Part shown: one piece after another, positions 1-6,029 of the stretch
Layout: each line of letters begins with the position of its first letter
Numbering within the stretch: position 1 is the stretch's first letter
NCBI GenBank assembly: GCA_023439425.1
Contig: JAEXNZ010000455.1
Location: 1 to 8,122 of the forward strand
DNA: 8,122 nt
Reading direction: 5' to 3'
DNA from: Pseudomonadota bacterium
GTDB taxonomy: Bacteria > Pseudomonadota > Gammaproteobacteria > Xanthomonadales > Xanthomonadaceae
Made by a program: the position numbers and the translations under genes
The notes under the pieces: model-generated
What the model was told of the DNA's origin: nothing
Seen by the model: the letters and a program-made list of their open reading frames with translations, nothing else
Database searches by the model: none

Positions 1-489
1 ACCTTCAGAAGCATTCGGGAGCTGAACTCCTAAATAAATTTGATGCGCAGTCATATGCGTCACGTAGACGACTCCGAGTTCAAACCGCGACTGATCGACC
101 GCGTGGAATCCTTCTATCCCGTCATCAAAAGCGCGGAGCACTTCTGGACCGCCCGGCTGCTGGACCTCCAGCAGCGCGACGCGGCGGGTGAATCGGTCAA
201 GGAAGAAATCCACATTGCACGCAAATGGCTTGGGTCTCACGATCCCGTGTTCGGCCGGGATGTCACCCCCAGCTCGATCATCGGCGCCGATGCACTGACG
301 GATGCAGGCGTGCGGAACGCTGGCGAGATCGCAGGTGCCGTGGATGAGGCCGATGGAGGTCCCCGCCGCACCTCGCAGGCAAGCCATCTGTTTGGCCAAG
401 CTGCAGCGGAACAGACGCAGGAGAAGCGCCAGACGTCTGCAACGGACCCGGTATCACGCGGATACGCATGGATGACGGCGTTGCGCTAG
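1..489 (+). pseudogene. Partial, stop-interrupted paralogue of the array family (C-terminal module)
   Basis: Only the 3' part of this gene is in the window. Frame 1 is open from base 1, meets TAA at 31-33, and continues in the same frame to TAG at 487-489. Residues on both sides of the TAA align without a gap to the next gene: T-F-R-S-I-R-E-L-N-S-stop-I-N here against T-Y-Q-G-L-V-N-A-E-R-Q-I-N there. The distance from that I-N to the conserved Trp is 38 residues in both. The stop thus sits where the neighbour has Gln, one C-to-T change from CAA. Downstream the family hallmark K-W-L-G-S-H-D-P-V-F is intact, followed by about 80 low-complexity polar residues. Re-initiation is possible at TTG 40, ATG 43 or ATG 55, but none has a convincing ribosome site. 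A genuine short gene starting at 43 is the alternative reading. The alignment is by eye, and the function is unknown. Confidence 0.55.
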
Positions 490-502
490 TTCACTCATCA
501 AA

Positions 503-533
503 GTAGTTCCCGGCCGGGCGCTCCCGGCCGGTT
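503..533 (+). repeat. GTAG plus 9-bp perfect GC hairpin, possible SMAG/REP variant
   Basis: GTAG at 503-506 is followed by CCGGCCGGG (510-518), loop CGCT (519-522) and CCCGGCCGG (523-531), a perfect 9-bp stem. It lies 14 bp after the stop of the first gene. There is no T-run after the stem, so it is a poor classical terminator. The GTAG head and GC hairpin recall Stenotrophomonas REP elements, although three bases (TTC) separate GTAG from the stem. It may still stop transcription or protect a 3' end. Confidence 0.45.
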
Positions 534-554
534 CTGGCACGACAAAAACCGGGC

Positions 555-1187
555 ATGCGGAAGTCGATTCAGTTCGCAATGCCCCGGAATCGTGCTCCGC
601 CGCTTCCGTTAAGCACAAGAGGCCCCCGCAGCTTGAAACTCGCACAGATGCTCACGCAACTTTTCCCTGGCAGAACCGGCCAGGAACACCCCTCATTGGT
701 TGCCTGCATCCAATCCAAGCGGCACTGTCGAACGGTTACCCGTGAAGCCGCCGCGGAACTGACTCACATTGCAAACTCGCAGTTTCAGCTCGAGCGAGCG
801 CTCAACTCCAGCATCAACGACGGCCCGATCCAGCTCCCCGGTCAGAAAACGTATCAGGGCCTGGTCAACGCCGAGCGGCAGATCAACACTGCGGTTGAAT
901 TCGCGCTATCCATCCGCATGGAGAATGCGCGCGCAATGGTCTTCAGTGAGATCTTTCCGTTGAAGGAGAGTTCCAAGGCGGCCGTATCCAGATGGAAAGG
1001 CGTGCTTGAGCTGGGTCACCGGACTGGCAATGAGGAGCTTATGAAGTGTGCGCTTGATTGGTTGGCAGGGCCGGATGACACAGCCTTCCAGAACAACCAG
1101 AAAGCTCCTGAATGCCTCCACAGGACCATCCGGCAGCGTTCGCCATTGCGATATGACAAGCAGTCTCTGGCGCTCATGAAGCCCTGA
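555..1187 (+). CDS. Unknown protein, array paralogue (210 aa, one clear module)
   Basis: I do not recognise this protein. Residues about 66-178 form the family module: a helical stretch, the A-x-R-x-I segment (residues 106-110), the conserved Trp147 and the closing motif W-L-A-G-P-D-D-T-A-F (169-178). The 45 residues ending at Trp147 align gap-free with residues 240-284 of the next protein, sharing the L, A, R, I, A, A-A, S and W positions. The N-terminal 43 residues are basic and Pro/Ser/Leu-rich, with no Asp or Glu until residue 44, and do not match the paralogues. The start is uncertain: ATG 555 has only a weak GGG before it, and ATG 579 and ATG 648 are in frame. No signal peptide or transmembrane segment is visible. 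The tail after residue 180 is basic. It stands alone between two hairpin elements, so it may be transcribed separately from the downstream genes. Confidence 0.65.
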   Translation: MRKSIQFAMPRNRAPPLPLSTRGPRSLKLAQMLTQLFPGRTGQEHPSLVACIQSKRHCRTVTREAAAELTHIANSQFQLERALNSSINDGPIQLPGQKTYQGLVNAERQINTAVEFALSIRMENARAMVFSEIFPLKESSKAAVSRWKGVLELGHRTGNEELMKCALDWLAGPDDTAFQNNQKAPECLHRTIRQRSPLRYDKQSLALMKP

Positions 1188-1231
1188 GCGCCTGGTCGGC
1201 GTTGTCACTGCAAGCTCCTGCACCACGCCCA

Positions 1232-1254
1232 AGCCACGCAGGGCGTGGCTCTAC
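1232..1254 (-). repeat. SMAG-type REP element (GTAG + AGCCACGC/GCGTGGCT hairpin)
   Basis: Read on the minus strand this is GTAG, then AGCCACGC, a CCT loop and GCGTGGCT, an 8-bp perfect stem directly after the GTAG head. That is the layout of the GTAG-type REP sequences (SMAG) of Stenotrophomonas maltophilia, which are mobilised by RAYT transposases. A second inverted copy, CCACGCCC (1223-1230) against GGGCGTGG (1241-1248), allows an alternative fold. The element covers a GTG at 1245 that opens the reading frame of the next gene, which argues against using that GTG as its start. Confidence 0.7.
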
Positions 1255-1373
1255 GAGCACCTTTCTCAAGCATCAACCAGAAACTTCAATTTCATCGCTG
1301 GGCCGCCCGTTCTTCGCCAATCTCGGCGGCCGTTGACTGTCCACGCTGCGCCAATCATCTGACTGAAACAGAC

Positions 1374-2708
1374 ATGCCCAAGTTATCCCTTGCTTCATTC
1401 ACCCCGTTCATAAGCGGAAAGTTATCCAACATCTTCCCACGCTCAGCGCGCAACACCGCACCTGGCAGACTATCCAACGCGGTTCGGCAGGCTTATGACA
1501 AGGGCATGTCCCCCCAAAAGGCTGCGGCTGCACTGCGGTCTGCGGTCAATGGCTTCCCGCTCCAGAACTGGATTGTTCCCAATCGCCACATCCCAGAGCA
1601 GAGCATCGCTCGACGTATGGAGGTGCCATTAGGGTTGAATTGCCTTCGCCGGGATGCCCATGAAGCATTTGTATATCTGGCCAACCGGGAGGAAGACAAG
1701 CTGAAGAGCGCGCTCAAGACCGAGCTTGGAGTTGCACTCTCCGACGGACACACGGCCGAAGCCCACTGGGTGCGGCGCCTGATCACTGCGTACGGCGAGC
1801 ACGACCATGACACCGTTGCATTGGCGACGACCATTCTCGGGGAACACCATCCTGCAGTGGCCCATCTGCGAGATCCATCTGAGCATCCTCATTTGTCCAC
1901 GCCATCGACGCAGGATCCTCTCGCGGGGAGGGATCGCGACTTTCCTGTTCTGCAAGCCGTGAAGCACATGCAGAGCTCTGCAACGCTGCACGCCATCTGC
2001 AATACGAACTACCAGCTCGATCAGCTGGAGAGCACACGGCCGGTGACAGAGGATAAGGTGCGCGACCGGCTGGCCGGAGCATTTGCCCCGCTCTCCCAGG
2101 CCCTCAGGGATATCGCGCTGGCCAACCAGTACGTTTCTGGTTTAGCGGACCCGGTGGCCCACGTGGTAACCCAACGCATGCTTTCCGGAATGGAGGACGC
2201 GATTCCCGCCGCGATTTCGTATTGGCAATCCGTACTCTCCCGGCGCGGGCTGGAGCAGTCGCCAGGCCTTGCCGAGATGGCCTGCTCGTGGTTGGGCGAA
2301 GATGACCTTGCGGTGATCGCCTTCAGAGCGTCCGCCGGTTGCGTTCCCGCACTCACCCCTCTGCCGCCAGGCGCAGTGGCGTGGAGCACCCTGGTCAGTT
2401 CTGCTTCGTCGTCTTCCGGCCCTCTGCACACCGCACAGCAGACGTGCGAATCCGTGATCTCCGAGGTGGAGACGACGTGGGAGGAGGCAAAGCCACTGAT
2501 CGGAAACATCGACGCCGAAGTGTTTGACCCGCCTCCGGCAGCCGCCGTCCTCATGCAGGCGGAAACAGAGCCGCCGTCCTACTACACTCCGCAGGATCCC
2601 TCGATCACGCGGCTTACCGCCGAACGCAAGCTCCGCCGCGCACCGATGCTTGCCTTTATCGCCGAGATGATGGGCGACACCTCCATTTCTGAGGTAACGT
2701 CCCGATGA
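1374..2708 (+). CDS. Unknown two-module helical protein of the array family, PPSY tail (444 aa)
   Basis: I do not recognise this protein. It is the longest family member. The N-terminus (1-41) has no acidic residue and is Ser-rich (7 of the first 50). Module 1 (about 33-170) has conserved Trp132 and the closing L-G-E-H-H-P-A-V (155-162). Module 2 (about 190-318) has A-L-R-D-I (243-247), Trp284 and W-L-G-E-D-D-L-A-V (306-314). The rest is a Ser/Pro/Glu-rich linker with P-P-S-Y (400-403) and a short basic helix. No signal peptide, membrane span or catalytic motif is seen. I chose ATG 1374. The GTG at 1245 lies in a REP repeat, and the 43 extra residues look non-coding. The ribosome site is weak (GAAACAGAC). 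TTGACT at 1333-1338 could be a -35, but the hexamer 17 bp on (CATCTG) is a poor -10. The stop overlaps the next start (ATGA), which implies an operon and translational coupling. Confidence 0.75.
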   Translation: MPKLSLASFTPFISGKLSNIFPRSARNTAPGRLSNAVRQAYDKGMSPQKAAAALRSAVNGFPLQNWIVPNRHIPEQSIARRMEVPLGLNCLRRDAHEAFVYLANREEDKLKSALKTELGVALSDGHTAEAHWVRRLITAYGEHDHDTVALATTILGEHHPAVAHLRDPSEHPHLSTPSTQDPLAGRDRDFPVLQAVKHMQSSATLHAICNTNYQLDQLESTRPVTEDKVRDRLAGAFAPLSQALRDIALANQYVSGLADPVAHVVTQRMLSGMEDAIPAAISYWQSVLSRRGLEQSPGLAEMACSWLGEDDLAVIAFRASAGCVPALTPLPPGAVAWSTLVSSASSSSGPLHTAQQTCESVISEVETTWEEAKPLIGNIDAEVFDPPPAAAVLMQAETEPPSYYTPQDPSITRLTAERKLRRAPMLAFIAEMMGDTSISEVTSR

Positions 2709-3613
2709 ACTTGCTCAGCGCCGCTACCAAACTGTACAACCAGTGCTTCCATCGCATCGATGACCGGCCGGGAAAGATGACGCTATCCCAGGCGTTCGCG
2801 ACGAAGCTGCATCACAAGAAGATCTCGACGATCACCGAAGGCAAACTGCAGACGCTGTTCAACACAACCCTGCGTAGTGACGGCCAGCGCGCAAGCACCC
2901 CGGAGCGGATCGATTCAACCACACGCGAGCTTTCCAAGGCGAGCGATTATGTTCACGTGATGCCGGAATGTACCGCGAAGAACTCATTACTCCAGCTTAT
3001 CAAAGCCATGAACGTGGAACTGAGCGAAGAGATCAGACTTTCCTCGCCTGCTCCGAACAGCCCCGCGAATTTGACCGACTTCATACGTCAGTACTGGGAC
3101 AAGCCGGAATTGGACGCGGGCATGATCAATGAGATCCGCGCATTTATGGAAGTTCGCTTTGGCTACGCAGAACTGTTCAAATCGGAGAGTGATGCGCGCG
3201 AGTGGACCAGGCTCCGCAGAAGCGCCGAGTGCGCCAGCCTTTCGGATGCAGTGAGAGAATTGAAATGCGCGCTTGCGGAGCTGAATCGCATTAGATACCG
3301 CCCCGCATACATACCTTTGTGCAATGTTCTCTGCACGCTTAAGGCGCAGATCGAGCGCGACATTCCGAAGTGGCAAAAGGTGCTTGAGCAACAGCTGGCT
3401 GAAGGTAAGCCGTCGCATGTGGCACAGCTGGCGACGTCCTGCCTGGGCAAGGATGACCCCACTGTCCAGATGGTTCGCATCAACCATCCCGGCTTCATTC
3501 GCCAGCACTCAAGTGAAATCGAGACATCGCAAGGATCCCGTTCTCAGGACGACGGAACCTCCGAGCTCAACACTCCGCCCCCCGGCTACCACACCGCAGT
3601 GTTCGGGCGCTGA
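2705..3613 (+). CDS. Unknown two-module helical protein of the array family, PPGY tail (302 aa)
   Basis: I do not recognise this protein. It starts inside the stop of the previous gene (ATGA), with GAGGT at 2691-2695 nine bases upstream as ribosome site. Module 1 begins at T26-L27-S-Q-A-F and runs to about residue 112. Module 2 begins at N122-L123-T-D-F and includes A-V-R-E-L (182-186), the conserved Trp223 and C-L-G-K-D-D-P-T-V (246-254). The two module openings align with each other and with both openings in the next protein. The 44 residues ending at Trp223 align gap-free with residues 241-284 of the preceding protein. The tail (266-302) is Ser/Gln/Asp-rich and disordered-looking, ending in P-P-P-G-Y (291-295). 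The first acidic residue is Asp19. There is no Sec signal or membrane segment. It is probably co-expressed with its upstream paralogue, and the two products may act together. Function is unknown. Confidence 0.78.
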   Translation: MNLLSAATKLYNQCFHRIDDRPGKMTLSQAFATKLHHKKISTITEGKLQTLFNTTLRSDGQRASTPERIDSTTRELSKASDYVHVMPECTAKNSLLQLIKAMNVELSEEIRLSSPAPNSPANLTDFIRQYWDKPELDAGMINEIRAFMEVRFGYAELFKSESDAREWTRLRRSAECASLSDAVRELKCALAELNRIRYRPAYIPLCNVLCTLKAQIERDIPKWQKVLEQQLAEGKPSHVAQLATSCLGKDDPTVQMVRINHPGFIRQHSSEIETSQGSRSQDDGTSELNTPPPGYHTAVFGR

Positions 3614-3690
3614 AGCAGCTCACCGTGTAGCAGCCCCGGTCATGCCTCCCTGCCCGGCAGATAGTCCACTCCTTCTAACGAGAAGCACCC

Positions 3691-4611
3691 ATGAACCCAA
3701 TCACGATGATTCGCGGCTTCTTCCCAAGCCGTCTCGAACAGGCGCAATCCCTTACCACTTTCGTTGATGAGATCTGCAAGAAAGACACGATTTCGAGGGG
3801 CTCCCTGAAGCGCCTAGAGCGCATATTCAACGCGACGGAGAACTGCACTCTTAGACAACCGAACTCGGAGTCCCGCCGTGCGGCGATTATGGCTGATGTT
3901 CAAGACATCCATGATCGATTGGTACCCAACATGCGCGATAGCCAGTCCAAGGTCGTCATGGGGGCGGTGACCCGGATCATGCTGCAGAGGATCAGAAACT
4001 GGGAGTTTGTTGCCTGCGACCACGAATGGAGTCAGAGAACTCCAACGAATCCTCTGCATCTTTCCTTGAAAAGGCTGGCGCGCCCGTGGGACGCGGCCGT
4101 CAAGGAAAGCGCCGCACTCAATCAAGCGCCTCCCCGTTGGATCAACGAAAGGACAATGAGCCTCCACGACGCGTTTGCTTCAAAGATGAGCAATTCGAGC
4201 GTATCCGATACCACGCTGAACAAGCTGGACGCCATTTTCATGCGCGAGAGTAGGATCCTGCTTCACGTCTACGCCGATGATGAGCAACCGACCTTGAACG
4301 CATTTGACTTCGGCAACGCGCGCCAGCCGGGCTTCAGGAACCTCGCTCAGATGTCGGCGGAACTCGAAATGATCGACACCAAGCTCGGCTTGATGGAGGA
4401 CAGCCATGCCGCGAGGTCGCTGCAATGGAAGGCCAACGTCTACAAAGACCATATCGAGGCTGCGCAGCAGTGGTGGCAGCGCTGGGAATCGGCCAGTGGT
4501 TCGGGGGTGGATGAGCACCATCCAGATTTCAGGGACCTAAAACCGTCATTGGATCTGGCCAACCAAGCCCGAGTCAGGCTCGGCACACCGTCAGACCCAA
4601 CTCATCGATAA
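3691..4611 (+). CDS. Unknown two-module helical protein, last gene of the array (306 aa)
   Basis: I do not recognise this protein. GAGAAG ends six bases before ATG 3691 and serves as ribosome site. Module 1 opens at S20-L21-T-T-F and continues through L-E-R-I-F (43-47), with M-R-D-S-Q-S-K at 81-87. Module 2 opens at S157-L158-H-D-A-F, followed by L-D-A-I-F (179-183), M-E-D-S-H-A-A-R (235-242) and the conserved Trp (261/262). The repeated M-x-D-S-x-A/S-x-K/R segment falls in the same place in both modules. After Trp262 the usual loop is shortened, and the closing motif survives only as D-E-H-H-P-D-F (274-280), matching L-G-E-H-H-P-A-V in the 444-residue paralogue. The first acidic residue is Glu16, and there is no PPxY. 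A 77-bp gap without an obvious promoter or terminator separates it from the previous gene, so it may belong to the same operon. Its stop overlaps the 3' end of the opposing kinase gene by 10 bp. Confidence 0.75.
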   Translation: MNPITMIRGFFPSRLEQAQSLTTFVDEICKKDTISRGSLKRLERIFNATENCTLRQPNSESRRAAIMADVQDIHDRLVPNMRDSQSKVVMGAVTRIMLQRIRNWEFVACDHEWSQRTPTNPLHLSLKRLARPWDAAVKESAALNQAPPRWINERTMSLHDAFASKMSNSSVSDTTLNKLDAIFMRESRILLHVYADDEQPTLNAFDFGNARQPGFRNLAQMSAELEMIDTKLGLMEDSHAARSLQWKANVYKDHIEAAQQWWQRWESASGSGVDEHHPDFRDLKPSLDLANQARVRLGTPSDPTHR

Positions 4612-5873
4612 CCAATCGTCGCCTGCGTCCCCACACCCGGCTCACTCGTCAGACTGACCTTCCAGCCAAACCGGTCGCACAGCCGGCGCACGATCGACAA
4701 CCCCAGCCCGGTCCCCTGCGGCCGGCTGGGTTCGGCGCGGTAGAACGGCTCGAACGCGCGTGCCAGCGCTTCCGGCGACATGCCGATGCCGGTGTCACGC
4801 ACCACCACCCGGTCCGGGTGCACGTCCACGTCGATGCGGCCTTCGTCGGTGTAATTGCAGGCGTTGCGCAGCAGGTTGCTCACCACCACCTGCAGCACGC
4901 GCGGCGGTGCATGCAGTTCCACCGGGCCGTCACTGTGCAGGTGGATATGCACCGGGCGGCCGGCAATCAGCTCGCGCGCGTTTTCCACTTCGTAGCGCAC
5001 GATCTCATTGACATCGAACAGCTCCACCTGCGGCTCCACGTCTGCTTCGCGGGCCAGAATCAGGAAGGCATCTATCACCGCTTCCATATCACGGCCGGCA
5101 CGCTGGATACGGTGCAGGCTGCGCTTCAGGCGCGGGTTGATCTCCTGGTCCCCCAGGGCCATGTCGCTGGCCACGCGGATCACCGTCAGCGGGGTGCGCA
5201 GCTCGTGGCTGGCATCGCGGGTGAAGTTGCGCTCGCGCGCCACGTGCGCGGTGACCTTGGTCGCCAGCGAATGCAGTGCTGCCGCCAGCTGCCGGGTTTC
5301 GCCCTGCATGTCGGCCGGCAGCTTGTCCGGGTCGAGGTCGGTGGCGTCCGGGTGCCCCGGGTCCCAGCGCGACACGCGCCGGGCCAGCCAGTTCACCGGC
5401 GACACCAGCCGGCTGCTGGCACGGTAGGTCACCCAGCTGGCCCCATACACCGCCAGCAGCGTGAGCAGCACCGGCACGATGCCGAACCAGAACGCCAGCA
5501 TCTCCGCGCGCGAGCGCAGGAACACCAGATAGAGACGGCCTTCCGGGCGCGCATCCACCCATACCAGCTGGTCGTCGGCCTTGAGTTCATGGAACCCAGG
5601 TGTCAGCGCGCGCAGGTTGGCGGGAAGGGTCAGTGGCGAACGCCCGGTCTCCAGCAGATAACCGCGGATGTTGCGGGTATTGGGCGGCGGCTGCGCCGCC
5701 GAGGCGGCGTGCAGCTCCCAGAAATAGGTGGCTTCTTCCTGCAGCGCCCCGCTGACCAGGCTGTGCTTGATCACCAGCGACACCAGCCACGCACCCAGCA
5801 GGATGCCCAGGCTGGCCAGCACTGCCTGCAGGATGAAAGCGATACGGATCTTGCGCGGCAGGCCGTGCGGCAT
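4602..5873 (-). CDS. Two-component sensor histidine kinase (HAMP/HisKA/HATPase_c, 423 aa)
   Basis: This is an inner-membrane sensor that autophosphorylates on His and should pass the phosphate to the regulator encoded just upstream. Order of parts: TM1 about 11-35, a periplasmic loop of about 90 residues (36-124), TM2 about 125-148, a HAMP-like linker about 149-210, and an H-box R-D-A-S-H-E-L-R-T-P-L with phospho-acceptor His223. Next come an N-box S-N-L-L-R-N-A-C-N (Asn337), G1 D-T-G-I-G-M (360-365), F-box F-E-P-F-Y-R (374-379) and G2 G-T-G-L-G-L-S (387-393). All catalytic boxes are intact and the length is normal for an EnvZ/PhoQ-class kinase. The periplasmic loop matches no sensor domain I can name, and it lacks the E-x-x-E iron motif known from ColS/VgrS-type sensors. 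The start ATG 5873 has only a weak ribosome site but directly precedes the basic leader and TM1. The C-terminus ends abruptly after A-T-I-G-Y-R and overlaps the last array gene. Confidence 0.93.
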   Translation of the reverse strand: MPHGLPRKIRIAFILQAVLASLGILLGAWLVSLVIKHSLVSGALQEEATYFWELHAASAAQPPPNTRNIRGYLLETGRSPLTLPANLRALTPGFHELKADDQLVWVDARPEGRLYLVFLRSRAEMLAFWFGIVPVLLTLLAVYGASWVTYRASSRLVSPVNWLARRVSRWDPGHPDATDLDPDKLPADMQGETRQLAAALHSLATKVTAHVARERNFTRDASHELRTPLTVIRVASDMALGDQEINPRLKRSLHRIQRAGRDMEAVIDAFLILAREADVEPQVELFDVNEIVRYEVENARELIAGRPVHIHLHSDGPVELHAPPRVLQVVVSNLLRNACNYTDEGRIDVDVHPDRVVVRDTGIGMSPEALARAFEPFYRAEPSRPQGTGLGLSIVRRLCDRFGWKVSLTSEPGVGTQATIGYR

Positions 5874-5899
5874 TACGGGGTCCAGAGCGGCTTGCCGCG

Positions 5900-5905
5900 A
5901 TTATA
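5900..5905 (-). promoter_or_regulatory. Candidate promoter of the histidine kinase gene (exact TATAAT)
   Basis: Reading leftward, the minus strand carries an exact TATAAT at 5905-5900, some 27 bases before the kinase ATG. No good -35 hexamer sits 16-18 bp upstream (GACCGG or ACCGGT). A short inverted repeat, GCGGC-TT-GCCGC (5887-5898), overlaps the expected transcription start and could be an operator or a leader hairpin. This is a sequence match only. Confidence 0.4.
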
Positions 5906-5944
5906 GAAAAGCCGTTCGTAAACCGGTCGTGCAGGCAACACGAA

Positions 5945-5966
5945 GGGCCCGGAAAGAACCGGGCCC
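5945..5966 (-). terminator. GC-rich hairpin after the response regulator, likely terminator
   Basis: GGGCCCGG (5945-5952) pairs with CCGGGCCC (5959-5966) across a 6-base loop, which reads TTCTTT on the transcript. It is followed on the minus strand by TTCGTG, a weak U-rich tract. It lies 64 bp beyond the response-regulator stop and upstream of the kinase promoter candidate, a fitting place to end regulator transcripts. Confidence 0.45.
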
Positions 5967-5977
5967 TGGGCGTGCTG

Positions 5978-5995
5978 CGGGCCCTGCCGGGCCCG
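5978..5995 (-). repeat. Second GGGCCC hairpin in the regulator-kinase gap
   Basis: CGGGCCC (5978-5984) pairs with GGGCCCG (5989-5995) around a 4-base loop. Together with the 5945-5966 hairpin, the gap holds four copies of the palindrome GGGCCC (5945, 5961, 5979, 5989), so several alternative pairings are possible. It may be a tandem terminator or mRNA-stabilising structure. Confidence 0.4.
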
Positions 5996-6029
5996 TACCT
6001 TCATCCACTGCACTGCGCTGATGTGTGGC

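Noticed and set aside
1313..1337. Possible PIP box (TTCGC, 15-bp gap, TTGAC) before the 444-residue gene
   Set aside because: The second half-site deviates from TTCGB at two positions, and one such near-match is expected by chance.
1245..1373. 43-codon N-terminal extension of the 444-residue gene from GTG 1245
   Set aside because: The GTG lies in a REP hairpin, has no ribosome site, and the extension disagrees with the start style of the paralogues.
2021..2554. Minus-strand 177-codon frame opposite the 444-residue array gene
   Set aside because: The plus-strand frame contains the family motifs and continues beyond it on both sides; the minus frame is Ser/Arg/Ala-rich and unrelated to the paralogues.
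3500..3613. Type IV secretion XVIPCD-like C-terminal domain in an array protein
   Set aside because: The tails are short, Ser/Pro/Asp-rich and lack the conserved core and Gln-rich end of xanthomonad T4SS effectors.
4818..5906. Open plus-strand frame of 362 codons opposite the histidine kinase
   Set aside because: It is an antisense shadow of a high-GC gene. Its composition is His/Arg/Gln/Ala-rich without domain logic, while the minus strand encodes every kinase motif.
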